This document shows, piece by piece, positions 46,966-56,900 of a stretch of 64,000 nt of DNA (position 1 is the stretch's first letter; each line of letters opens with the position of its first letter). The position numbers were made by a program, and so were the translations under genes. The DNA lies in assembly GCF_016641735.1 (NCBI RefSeq), contig NZ_JAEDAO010000001.1, forward strand, positions 3,596,001-3,660,000, written 5' to 3'. Below the pieces are notes generated by a model. That model had not been told where the DNA came from. It made no database searches and was given only the letters and a program-made list of their open reading frames with translations. This stretch comes from Ramlibacter algicola. GTDB taxonomy: Bacteria > Pseudomonadota > Gammaproteobacteria > Burkholderiales > Burkholderiaceae_C.

Positions 46966-49485
46966 TCATTCGGCAGCGCGCCGCAAAGTCTCCACCACCG
47001 GCCGCTGCAGCACCTCGCGCAAGCCCCACCAGCCGGCCGCCAGCGCGAGCGCGGCGCCGCAGAGGGCGCCGACGATCGGCACGAACGGGGATGCGGTCCA
47101 CTGGAACTCGAACACGTAGCGGGCGAGCCCCCACCCGACCAGCGAGGCGACGCTGCTGGCGAGGAAGCCGGCGAGCAGGCCGACGCCGGCGAGTTCGGCG
47201 CGCTGCACCTGCCGCAGCAGCGACGCGCGCGCGCCGACGGCACGCATGATCGCGAACTCGCGCGCGCGCTCCTCGCGAGTCGCGGTGACGGCGGCGAACA
47301 GCACGACGACGCCCGCTGCGAGCGTGAAGCCGAACAGGAACTCCACCGCCCGCACCACCTTGTCCAGCACCGACTGCACCTGGTCCAGCGTGCTGGTCAT
47401 GTCGACGTTGGTCACGTTCGGGAAGCGCCGCACCAGCTGGTTGTCGAAGCCGGGCCGCTGCGGCGCGCGGAACGCGGTCATGTACGTGGACGGCACGTCG
47501 GGCAGCTCGCTGACCGGGAACATGACGAAGAAGTTCGCCCGCATCGAGCCCCAGTCCACCTTGCGCAGCGACGTGATGCGCCCCTGCAGCGGCAGGCCGC
47601 CGATGTCGAACTGCAGCTGGTCGCCGAGCTTCAGGCCCAGCGTGGCGGCGATGCCTTCCTCCACGCTCACGGCGCCCTTCTCCTCGGGCACCCACTGGCC
47701 CGCGACGACCTGGTTGTGCGTCGGCTGCGCTGCCGCATGCGACAGGTTGAACTCGCGGTCCACCAGCCGCTTGGCGCGATCCTCGGTGAAATCGTCGGGA
47801 CCGATCGCCTTGCCGTTCACGGCGACCAGCCGCCCGCGAATCATCGGGAACCAGTCGTAGCGCTTGACGCCGCCGGCGCGCAAGGCGTCCTGGAATTCCT
47901 GCGCCTGCTCGGGCATCACGTTGATCACGAAGCGGTTGGGCGCATCGGGCGGCGTCGCGCGCCGCCAGCTGTCCACGAGGTCCGTACGCAGCAACACCAG
48001 CAGCGCCAGCGCGAGCAGGCCGACCGCCAGCGAACTCGCCTGCACCACCGTGTACACCGGCCGCGCGGACACCTGCCGCGTCGCCAGCACGAGCCAGCGC
48101 GGCGCGGTGGCCTCGTTGACGACCGCGCGCAGCAGCTTCACCGCCGCCCAGCTCAACGCCGCGAAGACCAGCACCGCGCCCGCGAAGCCGCCCACGGCGA
48201 TGCCGCCCAGCTTCAGGTCGCTGCTCGCAGCCAGCAAGAGTGCGGCGAAACCCGCCACGCCGACGACCAGCACCAGCGCCGACGCGGGCTTGAGGTTGCC
48301 GACGTCGCGGCGGATCACGCGCAGCGGCGGCACCTGCGCCAGCTGCAGCACCGGCGGCAGGCCGAAGGCGAACAGCAGCGTGAAGCCCATGCCGACACCC
48401 AGCGCCACCGGCCACGGCCCCGGCGGCGGCAACGAGGTCTCGACCAGCCCCGACAGCAGCAGCACGAACACGAAGTGCACCGCGTACCCGGCCACCAGCC
48501 CGAGCACGCTCGCTGCCGCGCCGACGGCGCCGAATTCCACCGTGTACGCCCACGCGATCGTGCGCTGCGGCAGGCCCAGCACGCGCAGCATCGCGCAGTC
48601 GTCCAGGTGCGCGGCCGCGAAGCCGCGCGCGGCCAGGGCGACCGCGACCGCACTGAGCAACGCCGAGAGCAAGGCCACGAGGTTGAGGAACTTCTCGGCC
48701 CGGTCCAGCGTTTGCCGCATCTCCGGCCGCCCGCCTTCCAGCGTTTCGAGCCGCACGCCGCGCACGTCGCCGCGCCCGAGCTGCGCCGCGGACCAGCGCG
48801 TGAAGTCGCGCACGCGGGCGTCGGATCCGGCGACGGCGAAGCGGTACGTCAGCCGGCTCGCCGGTTGCACCAGGCGGGTGCGCGGCAGGTCGCTGGCGGC
48901 GACCAGCACGCGCGGCGAGAACGCCGCGAAGCCGGTGCCGCGATCCGGTTCGAGCAGCACCACGCGCGTCACGCGCAGTTGCGCATCCCCGAGCAGCAGG
49001 GCATCACCGATGCCGATGCCCAGCGCTTCGAGCAGCGAGCGGTCGACCCAGGCTTCGCCCGCAGCGGGGATGGCGCGTGTCGTGGCGCCGGCCGCGCCCG
49101 GGACCGTCGCGACGGTGAGGCTGCCACGCAGCGGGTAGCCCGGTTCGACGGCCTTCAGCGCGACCAGCCGGCTGCCGCCACCCTGCGCATCGGTCGCGCG
49201 GGCCATCGTGGGGAACACGATGTTGGTGGCTGCCTGCAGGCCCAGCTCGCGCGCGCGCTGCACGAAGGCCGGCGGCGTCGGGTTGTCGCTCACGAGCACG
49301 GCGTCGCCGCCGAGCAGCTGGCGCGCATCGCGGGCCAGGCCGCCCTTGAGGCGATCGGCGAAGAAGCCGACGGCGGTCAGCGCCGCGACCGCCAGCGTGA
49401 CGGCCACCAGCAGCAGGCGCAGTTCGCCGGCGCGCAGGTCGCGCCACAGGGTCCGCAGCCCGAGCCGCCAGGGGGTGTCTTGCAT
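46966..49485 (-). CDS. FtsX/MacB-type ABC transporter permease (large, two FtsX domains)
   Basis: An 839-residue integral inner-membrane protein with ten predicted membrane segments grouped as 1 + 3 (about 275-390) + 2 + 1 + 3 (about 715-830). Two FtsX repeats flank large periplasmic domains, as in LolCDE-like or YbbP permeases. Landmarks are LRTLWRDLRAGELRLLLVAVTLAVAALTAVGFFADR at the start and VTATREERAREFAIMRAVGA near the end. No ABC ATPase gene adjoins it. In E. coli the YbbP partner is the ATPase YbbA. Cargo is unknown. Confidence 0.9.
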   Translation of the reverse strand: MQDTPWRLGLRTLWRDLRAGELRLLLVAVTLAVAALTAVGFFADRLKGGLARDARQLLGGDAVLVSDNPTPPAFVQRARELGLQAATNIVFPTMARATDAQGGGSRLVALKAVEPGYPLRGSLTVATVPGAAGATTRAIPAAGEAWVDRSLLEALGIGIGDALLLGDAQLRVTRVVLLEPDRGTGFAAFSPRVLVAASDLPRTRLVQPASRLTYRFAVAGSDARVRDFTRWSAAQLGRGDVRGVRLETLEGGRPEMRQTLDRAEKFLNLVALLSALLSAVAVALAARGFAAAHLDDCAMLRVLGLPQRTIAWAYTVEFGAVGAAASVLGLVAGYAVHFVFVLLLSGLVETSLPPPGPWPVALGVGMGFTLLFAFGLPPVLQLAQVPPLRVIRRDVGNLKPASALVLVVGVAGFAALLLAASSDLKLGGIAVGGFAGAVLVFAALSWAAVKLLRAVVNEATAPRWLVLATRQVSARPVYTVVQASSLAVGLLALALLVLLRTDLVDSWRRATPPDAPNRFVINVMPEQAQEFQDALRAGGVKRYDWFPMIRGRLVAVNGKAIGPDDFTEDRAKRLVDREFNLSHAAAQPTHNQVVAGQWVPEEKGAVSVEEGIAATLGLKLGDQLQFDIGGLPLQGRITSLRKVDWGSMRANFFVMFPVSELPDVPSTYMTAFRAPQRPGFDNQLVRRFPNVTNVDMTSTLDQVQSVLDKVVRAVEFLFGFTLAAGVVVLFAAVTATREERAREFAIMRAVGARASLLRQVQRAELAGVGLLAGFLASSVASLVGWGLARYVFEFQWTASPFVPIVGALCGAALALAAGWWGLREVLQRPVVETLRRAAE

Positions 49486-49583
49486 GCGCCGACCTTAGCA
49501 CCGCCCCTTCCGGCATGCGTTTGCAGAGTCCCATCAGGGTTTGCTCCTGTCGGGTTGGCGCGGCCCGACAGGAGAATCGCGCG

Positions 49584-49940
49584 ATGACCGCTCCCAGGGA
49601 CCGCGTCCCGCCGCCACCGGACCACGCCCCGTCCCTGCCCGCGAGCTCGCAGGCTCCCGACGGCATCGACGTCCACCTGGTGGCCGAGGAAGTGCGCGGG
49701 CCGATCCTGGGCCTGTTCATCGCGGCCTACACGGTGTTCACGGCGCGCGGCTTCTTCTCCTATGCCAAGGTCACGTGGGCCGAACCGCGGTCGTACTGGG
49801 AGGCGCGCGACGTGTTGTTCAAGATCGCCCTCGGCCCGCGCGGCAACGCGAAGGACTCGCACGAAGGCGTGTTCCTCGCCGCGGAGGCCCGCCTGGGCCG
49901 GCGCACCGCGTTCCAGCCCACGCATCCCGCCGAGCCCTGA
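49584..49940 (+). CDS. Uncharacterised small protein
   Basis: A 118-residue protein. A Pro/Ser/Ala-rich N-terminus (1-~30) is followed by a conserved-looking core, IDVHLVAEEVRGPILGLFIAAYTVFTARGFFSYAKVTWAEPRSYWEARDVLFKIALGPRG, with one amphipathic/hydrophobic helix (about 45-62). There is no signal peptide, and I recognise no family. Start chosen at 49584 because of an ACAGGAG ribosome-binding site 6 nt upstream. It is flanked by the divergent permease and the convergent glycosyltransferase. Confidence 0.6.
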   Translation: MTAPRDRVPPPPDHAPSLPASSQAPDGIDVHLVAEEVRGPILGLFIAAYTVFTARGFFSYAKVTWAEPRSYWEARDVLFKIALGPRGNAKDSHEGVFLAAEARLGRRTAFQPTHPAEP

Positions 49941-49997
49941 GGTCCAACGACGTGCGGACGCTCCCCTGGCCGATGCGTGCTGACGCGCGGCTGAGGC

Positions 49998-50867
49998 TCA
50001 GCCCGCGCGCACCGGGCCGCGCACGAAGGCCATGCCACGTGGCCGGCGCCGCACTTCACGCAGCAGCTTGAGATAGGTCCGCAGCACCTCGCGCTGCGCC
50101 GGACCCAGCCGGTGACGCCATGCCGCCCACGCCAGTCGCAAGCGCCCGCGCGGCATCCACGGCTTGTCGCGTCCGGTGAAGTGCACGATGCGCACCGGCC
50201 GCCCCTCGCCCGCTGCATGGGGCAGGCGATAGGCGCCGCTGTCCACGTAAGTGTCGACGTGCTCGAAGAACAGGTTGTCCCCCTCGTCCAGGTGCGGACC
50301 CGTGCGCGGCCAGTCGGCGTAGAAGGCGTTGACGAGGTCCTGGTCGCCCAGCGCTGCGCGTCCGACCGCTTTCATCTCGTCCGTCGCACATTCGAGCATC
50401 GCGGCCATTCGCGCCGGCAGCGTCGCGTCGGGCTCGATCACCATCAGCCCGGAGTTGAGCCGGTTCCAGTCGGGATGCAGGCGCTGCCCCGCCGGCACCG
50501 CCGCCATGTGCGGCGCATCGAACAGGTCGTCGACGTCGTCGAGCACGAGCATGTCGCTGTCGAGGTAGACGAGCTTGTCGAAGCCGGCAAGGCCGAACAG
50601 CCGCAGCTTGTCGAACGTGTGGTTCCAGTGCTGGTGGCGCTGCGATCGCTGCGTCCATCCCTGTGGCAGCAATGCATCCGCGGGCAAGGGCAGCACGCGG
50701 CTGACGCCCTCGCACGCGGCCGCTGCCACGCCGGTCGCTTCCGGCAGGTCGGCGGACAGCGCGACCACGAACGGGACCGTGGTCCCCGTGCGCCGAAGGC
50801 TGGCCGCCAGGCAGGCGACGCCCGGCAGGTAGCCGGGCGTGCTCAGGAGCGTGATGTAGGCGTGCAT
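49998..50867 (-). CDS. Glycosyltransferase (GT8/glycogenin-like)
   Basis: A 289-residue GT-A glycosyltransferase. The start MHAYITLLSTPGYLPGVACLAASLRR is the family N-terminus; the DxD metal motif is in KLVYLDSDMLVLDDVDDLF (about 103-120); LNSGLMVIEP and the late HFTGRDKPW motif also fit GT8. It would transfer a sugar from a nucleotide sugar to an acceptor. It lies 105 nt downstream of the PKS on the same strand and so may act on the product of that pathway, but two hairpins lie between them. The start at 50867 was chosen because the conserved N-terminus begins there. Confidence 0.86.
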   Translation of the reverse strand: MHAYITLLSTPGYLPGVACLAASLRRTGTTVPFVVALSADLPEATGVAAAACEGVSRVLPLPADALLPQGWTQRSQRHQHWNHTFDKLRLFGLAGFDKLVYLDSDMLVLDDVDDLFDAPHMAAVPAGQRLHPDWNRLNSGLMVIEPDATLPARMAAMLECATDEMKAVGRAALGDQDLVNAFYADWPRTGPHLDEGDNLFFEHVDTYVDSGAYRLPHAAGEGRPVRIVHFTGRDKPWMPRGRLRLAWAAWRHRLGPAQREVLRTYLKLLREVRRRPRGMAFVRGPVRAG

Positions 50868-50930
50868 GCGTGTCCCGGGGTTGCCGGGCACTCTAGACGC
50901 ACGCCGCGCGCGCATGTGTGTGCGCGCACC

Positions 50931-50959
50931 CTCACCTGAATCCCAGTGTTCAGGATGAG
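50931..50959 (-). terminator. Stem-loop just after the PKS gene
   Basis: On the minus strand an almost perfect 10-bp stem (50931-50940 with 50949-50959, one bulged base) with an 8-nt loop starts 13 nt after the PKS stop. There is no T-tract, so it is at best a weak or factor-dependent terminator, or a 3'-end stabiliser. A second GC-rich hairpin (50908-50927) lies between it and the glycosyltransferase. Confidence 0.4.
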
Positions 50960-50972
50960 GCCAGGAGCCGCG

Positions 50973-53900
50973 TCAGGACACGGGCGACAGTCCGCGCGGC
51001 GCGCTCGGCCGCAGGGTCGCGTTTGCCTCCGAAGAGTCCGCTGCGTGCGGCAGGCCCGCGTCGAGCCGCGCCAGTTCGCGCCGGAACCCTTCGATGACCT
51101 CGGACACGCCCGGCTCGGCCATCATCGTGAAGTGCGAGCCATGCACGACGGTGACGCGCACCTGGCCCTGCACGTGGTCGTCCCAGCCGAGCTTCGGGCC
51201 GGCGTACAGGTACACGGTTTCGGCGAGCGCCGCGCGCATCAGGACCACGTCGCCTTCATACGGCTGGGGCTGGTAGCGCGCCTGCGCCTCGGTGAAGGTG
51301 CGGAACAGGTGATGCTCGACCAGTTCGGGCGTCAGCGTCTCGCCGCGCGCGATCTTCGCCAGGGCGGCTTCGGATTCGCGCACCATCTCGCGGCCGCGCC
51401 GCCGACGCTTCGGCGTGTCGAGCGCGAACGCCAGCGTCCAGTGCCGCTTGAGCCAGAACTTCTGCCACAGCGGCACGCGGCGGCCGGCGGCGATGGGCGA
51501 CAGGGTGTCGATCATGATGATCGTCTCCACCTGCGCACCGTCGCGCCGCAGCTGCTGCGCCATCTCGTAGGCGATCACGCCGCCGCCGGAGTAGCCCGCG
51601 AGCCGGTAAGGGCCCGTCGGGTCGACGCTGCGGATCGCCTCGATGTACTGCGCCGCCATCGCCTCGATCGACTGCAGCGGCGCGAGCCGGCCGTCCACGC
51701 CCTGCGCCTGCAGGCCGTAGAAGGGCTGGTCAGTGCCGAGCCGGTCGGAGATCACCTTGAAGTTCAGCACGTTGCCGCCGGCCCCGTGCACGCAGAACAG
51801 CGGGCGGCGATCGGCCGAGCCGCGGCAGATCGGCACCAGCGGCGACCAAGAGCGCGGCAGCTGGATGACGTTCGAGGCCGATGCCGGCGCCGGCTGTGCG
51901 GGCGCACCGGGCATCGCGGTGTCGAGGTTGCCGGCCTGCGCGACGAGCGCGGCCAGGCCCGACAGCGTCGCGGCCTGGAACAGCGTGGCCAGCGGCAGGT
52001 CGACGTTCCACTGCTTGCGGATGCGCGCGAACAGGCGCACGGCCGCGAGCGAGTGGCCGCCGAGGACGAAGAAGTCGTCGTCGCGACCGACCTCGTCGAT
52101 GCCCAGCAGCTCGCGCCAGATCTCGGCGATGCCGGCTTCGACCGGGTTGAGCTGCACCGCGGACGGCGCGGGGGCGCGGCTGGACGCGACCGGCGGCAGC
52201 GGCTTCGGGGCCGCGTCTGCCATCGCGCGGCGGATCGCCGACAGCGAGATCGACGACACCACCACGTCGCGCACGCCTTCGGTGAGCACGCGCTCGAACA
52301 GCGCCGGCGCATCCTCGGTGCGCAAGCCGGCGGCGAGCATCGCCTCGGTGAGGCTGGGCTCGCGCCGTGCATGCGCCGCTGCATGGCGAGCCATGGCTTG
52401 CGGGTCGACCCCGCGCAGGCTGAAGCCGTCGAACGTCGCGACGGGCGCGCCTTCCGGCGTGTGCAGCGTCACGTCGAACGAGGCGAAGCGCGACTGGCCC
52501 TGGCCCGGGCTGCGCCCCGCAGGCAAGCCCTTGAGTTCGACGCGGCTGATGCTGCGCAGCGGCAGCGGCGCGACGATGCGGATGCGGTCGACCGACAGCG
52601 GCACGAACAGCGCGTCCTTGCGCTCCGAGGCGTCGAGCAGCTGCAGCCCGAAGGTGGCGGCGATGTCGGTCAGCGCGGGATGCAGCGCGTACGGCTGCAG
52701 GTCGGCGGCGAAGCGCTCGGGAAGCGCCATCTCGGCGATGCCGCGCTTGCCGTCCAGGTGCATGCGCGCGATGTTCTGCCAGCGCGGCCCGAAGTCGACG
52801 CCGCCCTGCGGCAGCTGGCCGGGCACCCAGCCGGTCGCCGGACGGTGCGGATTGGGCGCCAGCGTGCCCTTGTAGCGGGCCACGGTGGCGCGCGCGTGTT
52901 GCAGCCAGGGCTCGGTTCCGTCGACGCGGCTGCGCACGGAGAACTCGTAGTGCTCGCCCGCGCGGCGCAGGTCCACGCGCACCTGGCGGCGCGCGGGACC
53001 CTCGAACACCATTGCTTCCTCGAACGACAGCGAGCGGATCTCGACCCCGCTGCCGGGATGCAGCTGCGCCATCGCGGCGCGCGCGATCTCGATGTACGCG
53101 GTGCCGGGCAGCACGGCGCGGCCGCCCACCATGTGCTCGCGCAGCACCCACAGGTCCTGCGGGTCGTACACGGCTTCGAATGCGGGACCGCCCTCGCCGT
53201 CGGCGCGAGCGCCCAGCAGCGGATGCAGGCCGGACGCGACCGGGGCGAGCGGCGCCTTGCCATACGCGCGCGCGGCCATGCCCTGGTCGCCCCAGATGCC
53301 CCAGTGGATCGCGAGGCCGTCGGGACGCGCCGCGGCGAGCGCATCGAGGTAGGCGTTGGCCGCCACGTAGTCGACCTGGCCGGGCGGACCGAGATAGACG
53401 CTGGTCGACGAGAACACGGCGAACACGTCGAGCTCGCCAGGCGGCAGCAGCTCGTGCAGCACCTGCGCGCCGGCGGCCTTGGGCGCCAGCACCTGGCGCA
53501 CGCCCTCCGACGTCTTGGCGGCGATCGGCGCATCGTGCAGCGTGCCCGCGGCATGGAACACGCCTTGGATCGCGCCCCAGCGCGAACGCACGTCGGCCAC
53601 GACCCTGGCCATCGCATCCCGGTCCGCCACGTCGGCGCTGTAGGTCGCCACCTGCGCGCCGCTGGCTTCGAGCGCGACGAGGCGGCGCACCAGGCGCGCG
53701 GTTTCGTCGGTGCCCTGGCCGGCCGCAGCCCACTGCGCGCGGGCCGGCAGCGCACGGCGGCTCACCAGCGCCAGCCGCGCGCGGTGCTTGCGTGCCAGCC
53801 AGTCGGCGAATTCGAGGGCGATGTCGCCCAGGCCGCCCGTGACCAGGTACACACCCTCGTCACGCACGCTCGCGCGCGCCCCTTCGACCGGGGCGGGCGT

Positions 53901-56900
53901 CTTCGCGAGGCGGGCGACGAAGCGCGAGCCCGCCTGCCAGCCGACCAGGTCGACGCCCGGAGCCGCGACGCACTCGCTGACGATGGCACGGGCCACGGCC
54001 GTGGAGGCGATGTCGGCCGGATCGAGATCGACGAGCACCGCCGACACGCTGGGCACTTCACGCGGGATGACGCGGCACGGACCGATCGCGAGCGCGCCGA
54101 CGGGCTGCGTGACGCGGCGGCCGTCGACCGCCTGCGCACCGGCGGTGACGACGGCCAGGCGGATCGATTGCCGTACGTCCATCACCTGCAGCGTGCGCGC
54201 GAGATGCAGCAGGCTGTCGAAGGCCAGCGCCTGGCCACCCAGGCCGGCGTGCTGCGCGGCGTCGAGCGCCCACAGGTGCACGACGTGGTCCGGCAGGCGG
54301 CCGGCCTGCTCCAGCGCGGAGAACAGGCGCTCGGCGTCGGCGCCGTCGGCGGGATCGATCGTGAAGCTGCCGTCCGCGGCCGAGGCGAACGAAGTGCCGG
54401 CGCGCACCAGCGTCGCCTTGCCGCCTTCTTCCGCGATGCGGCGCAGGACGCCGGCGGACAAGGGCGAGTCGCTGCCGAACACCAGCCACTGCGCGCCCGA
54501 TTGCGCGGTCGCGTGCGGCAACGGTGCCGGACTCCATTGCGGCGTGCCGAACCAGTCGTCCTGCTGCGGCAGGCGGGCGATGCGCGGACCCTGCTGCTTC
54601 GCCTCGGCCTCCACGACGCCCTTGCCGGGCTCGATCCAGTAGCGCTGGTGATCGAACGCGTAGGTCGGCAGCGAGATGCGCCGCGGCTGGCCGCCGCCAC
54701 GCACCACGTCCCAGTCGGGGGTCACGCCGCGTGCCCACAGCGTGCCGACCGACGTGAGCATCAGCGGCAGGTCGCCCGTCGCTTCCTGCGGCTTGCAGGT
54801 CGACGGCAGGATGGTGCGTTGCTGGCCTTGCAGGTTCTGGCGCGCCAGCGCGGACATGCCTTGGCCAGGCCCCACCTCGAGCAGCACCGCGTCGCCCATC
54901 GCGAGCAGCTTGGCCACGCCATCGGCATAGCGGACGGGCTGGCGCAGGTGGCGCACCCAGTACTCGGGGTCGGCCAGCAGCGTGGCGTCGGCCCAGTCGC
55001 CGGTGAGGTTGGAGATGAACGGGACCTGCGGCGGCGACAGCCGCACGCGCGAGATGCCCTGGCGGAAGCGGTCCAGGATGCCGTCGAGCAGGCGCGAGTG
55101 CGCCGCGACGTTGATGTGCAGCCGGCGGCCTTCGCGCCCTTGCGCGGCCAGGCGCTTGCCCAGTTCCTCGATCGAGGCGGTGGCGCCCGATGCGATGCAG
55201 AGGTCGGGCGCGTTGATCACGGCGATGTCGAGCTCCAGGCCTTGCATCGCGGCCTGGAGTTCCGGCTCGTTCATGTCGACCGCGAGCATGCTGCCCGCCG
55301 GCACGGCTTCGAACAGTTGCCCGCGCAGCACGACGATGCGCAGCGCGTCGGCGAGCGACATGACGCCCGCGATGGTCGCGGCGGCGTATTCGCCCGCGCT
55401 GTGGCCGATGACGGCGGCGGGCTGGACGCCCCAGCTTTGCCACAGGCGCGCGATGGCGTACTCGAGCACGAACAGCGCGGGGATGTTGTAGCGCGGCTGC
55501 TCGAGCGCGCGCGCGGCGGTGGCGTCGCCCGGCTCGCGGTCGAACATGACGCTGCGCAGGTCGCCCGGTGCTTCCAGCGGCATCTGCGCGAAGCACTCGT
55601 CGACGGCCTGCCTGAACGCCGGCTGCGAGAGCAGCTCCTTGCCGGCGCCCGGGTAGCTGGCGCCGCCGCCGGGGAACATCATCACGACCTGCGGCGCGGC
55701 GCTGCCGGCCTTGCCGGTGGCGACACGCGGCGACTGGCGCGTCTCGAGCGCGGCAGCCAGGCCCTGCACGTCGCGCGCGACGATCGCGCAGCGGTGCGCG
55801 AAGCCGCGGCGGCCGACCTGCGTGGTGAATGCCGCATCGGCCAGCGAGAAGTCCGCCGGCGCCTGCGCGAGGAAGTCGCTCCACTTGGCCTTCAGCCGCT
55901 CCAGCGAGGTCGGCGTGCGCGCCGACAGCGTGAGCACCTGCCAGGGTTGGGCGGGCGCCTGTGACGCCAGCGTGGGCGGCTCCTCGACGATGACGTGCGC
56001 ATTGGTGCCGCCCACCCCCAGCGAGTTGACGGCCGCACGGCGCGGCGTGCCATTGCGCTTCCATTCACGCGCTTCGTTGACGACGCGGAACGGCGTCTTG
56101 TCGATGTCGAAGCGGCTGTTGGGACGGGTGAAGTTCAGCGTGGCCGGGATCAGGCCATGCCGCATCGCGAGCGACACCTTGATCAGCGACGCGACGCCGG
56201 CAGCCGTGTCCAGGTGGCCGATGTTGGTCTTCAGCGAACCGATGCCGGCAAAGCCGCGCCCGCCTTCGCCGTAGGCCTGCGTCAGCGCAGCCACTTCGAT
56301 GGGGTCGCCGACCGCCGTCCCGGTGCCGTGCGCCTCGACGTAGTTGATGGTCGACGGGTCGACGTTGGCGACCGCCAGCGCCTCGACCGCGGCACGCGCC
56401 TGGCCGTCCACGCTGGGCGCCAGGTAGCCCGCCTTCTGCGAGCCGTCGTTGTTGACGGCCGAGCCGCGGATCACGGCGTAGATGTTGTCGCGGTCGCGCA
56501 CCGCGTCCTCGAGGCGGCGCAGCACGACGACGCCGGTGCCGCTGCCGAACAGCGTGCCGCTGGCGCTCTCGTCGAACGCGCGGCAATGGCCGTCGGGCGC
56601 CAGGATCTCGCCTTCGGCGAAGCGGTAGCCGTGGCGGTGCGGCAGCTCGATGCTGGCCGCGCCGGCCAGCGCCATGTCGCACTCGCCGGCCAGCAGGCTC
56701 TGCGCCGCGACGTGCACCGCGACGAGCGAGGTGGAGCAGGCGGTCTGGACGCCGACGCTGGGGCCCTTGAGGTCCAGCAGGTACGACACGCGGGTGGTGA
56801 GGAAATCCTTGTCGTTGCCGGTGTGCCGCAGCAGGAACAGGCCGACCGACTTCTTCAGCTCCGGATTCGACAGCAGGTTGTACGGCAGGTAGGCCTGCAT

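Noticed and set aside
50946..55964. Very long plus-strand open frame (1672 codons)
   Set aside because: It is antisense to the PKS. Low-complexity Arg/His/Gln/Val/Gly-rich translation without any domain; a high-GC shadow.
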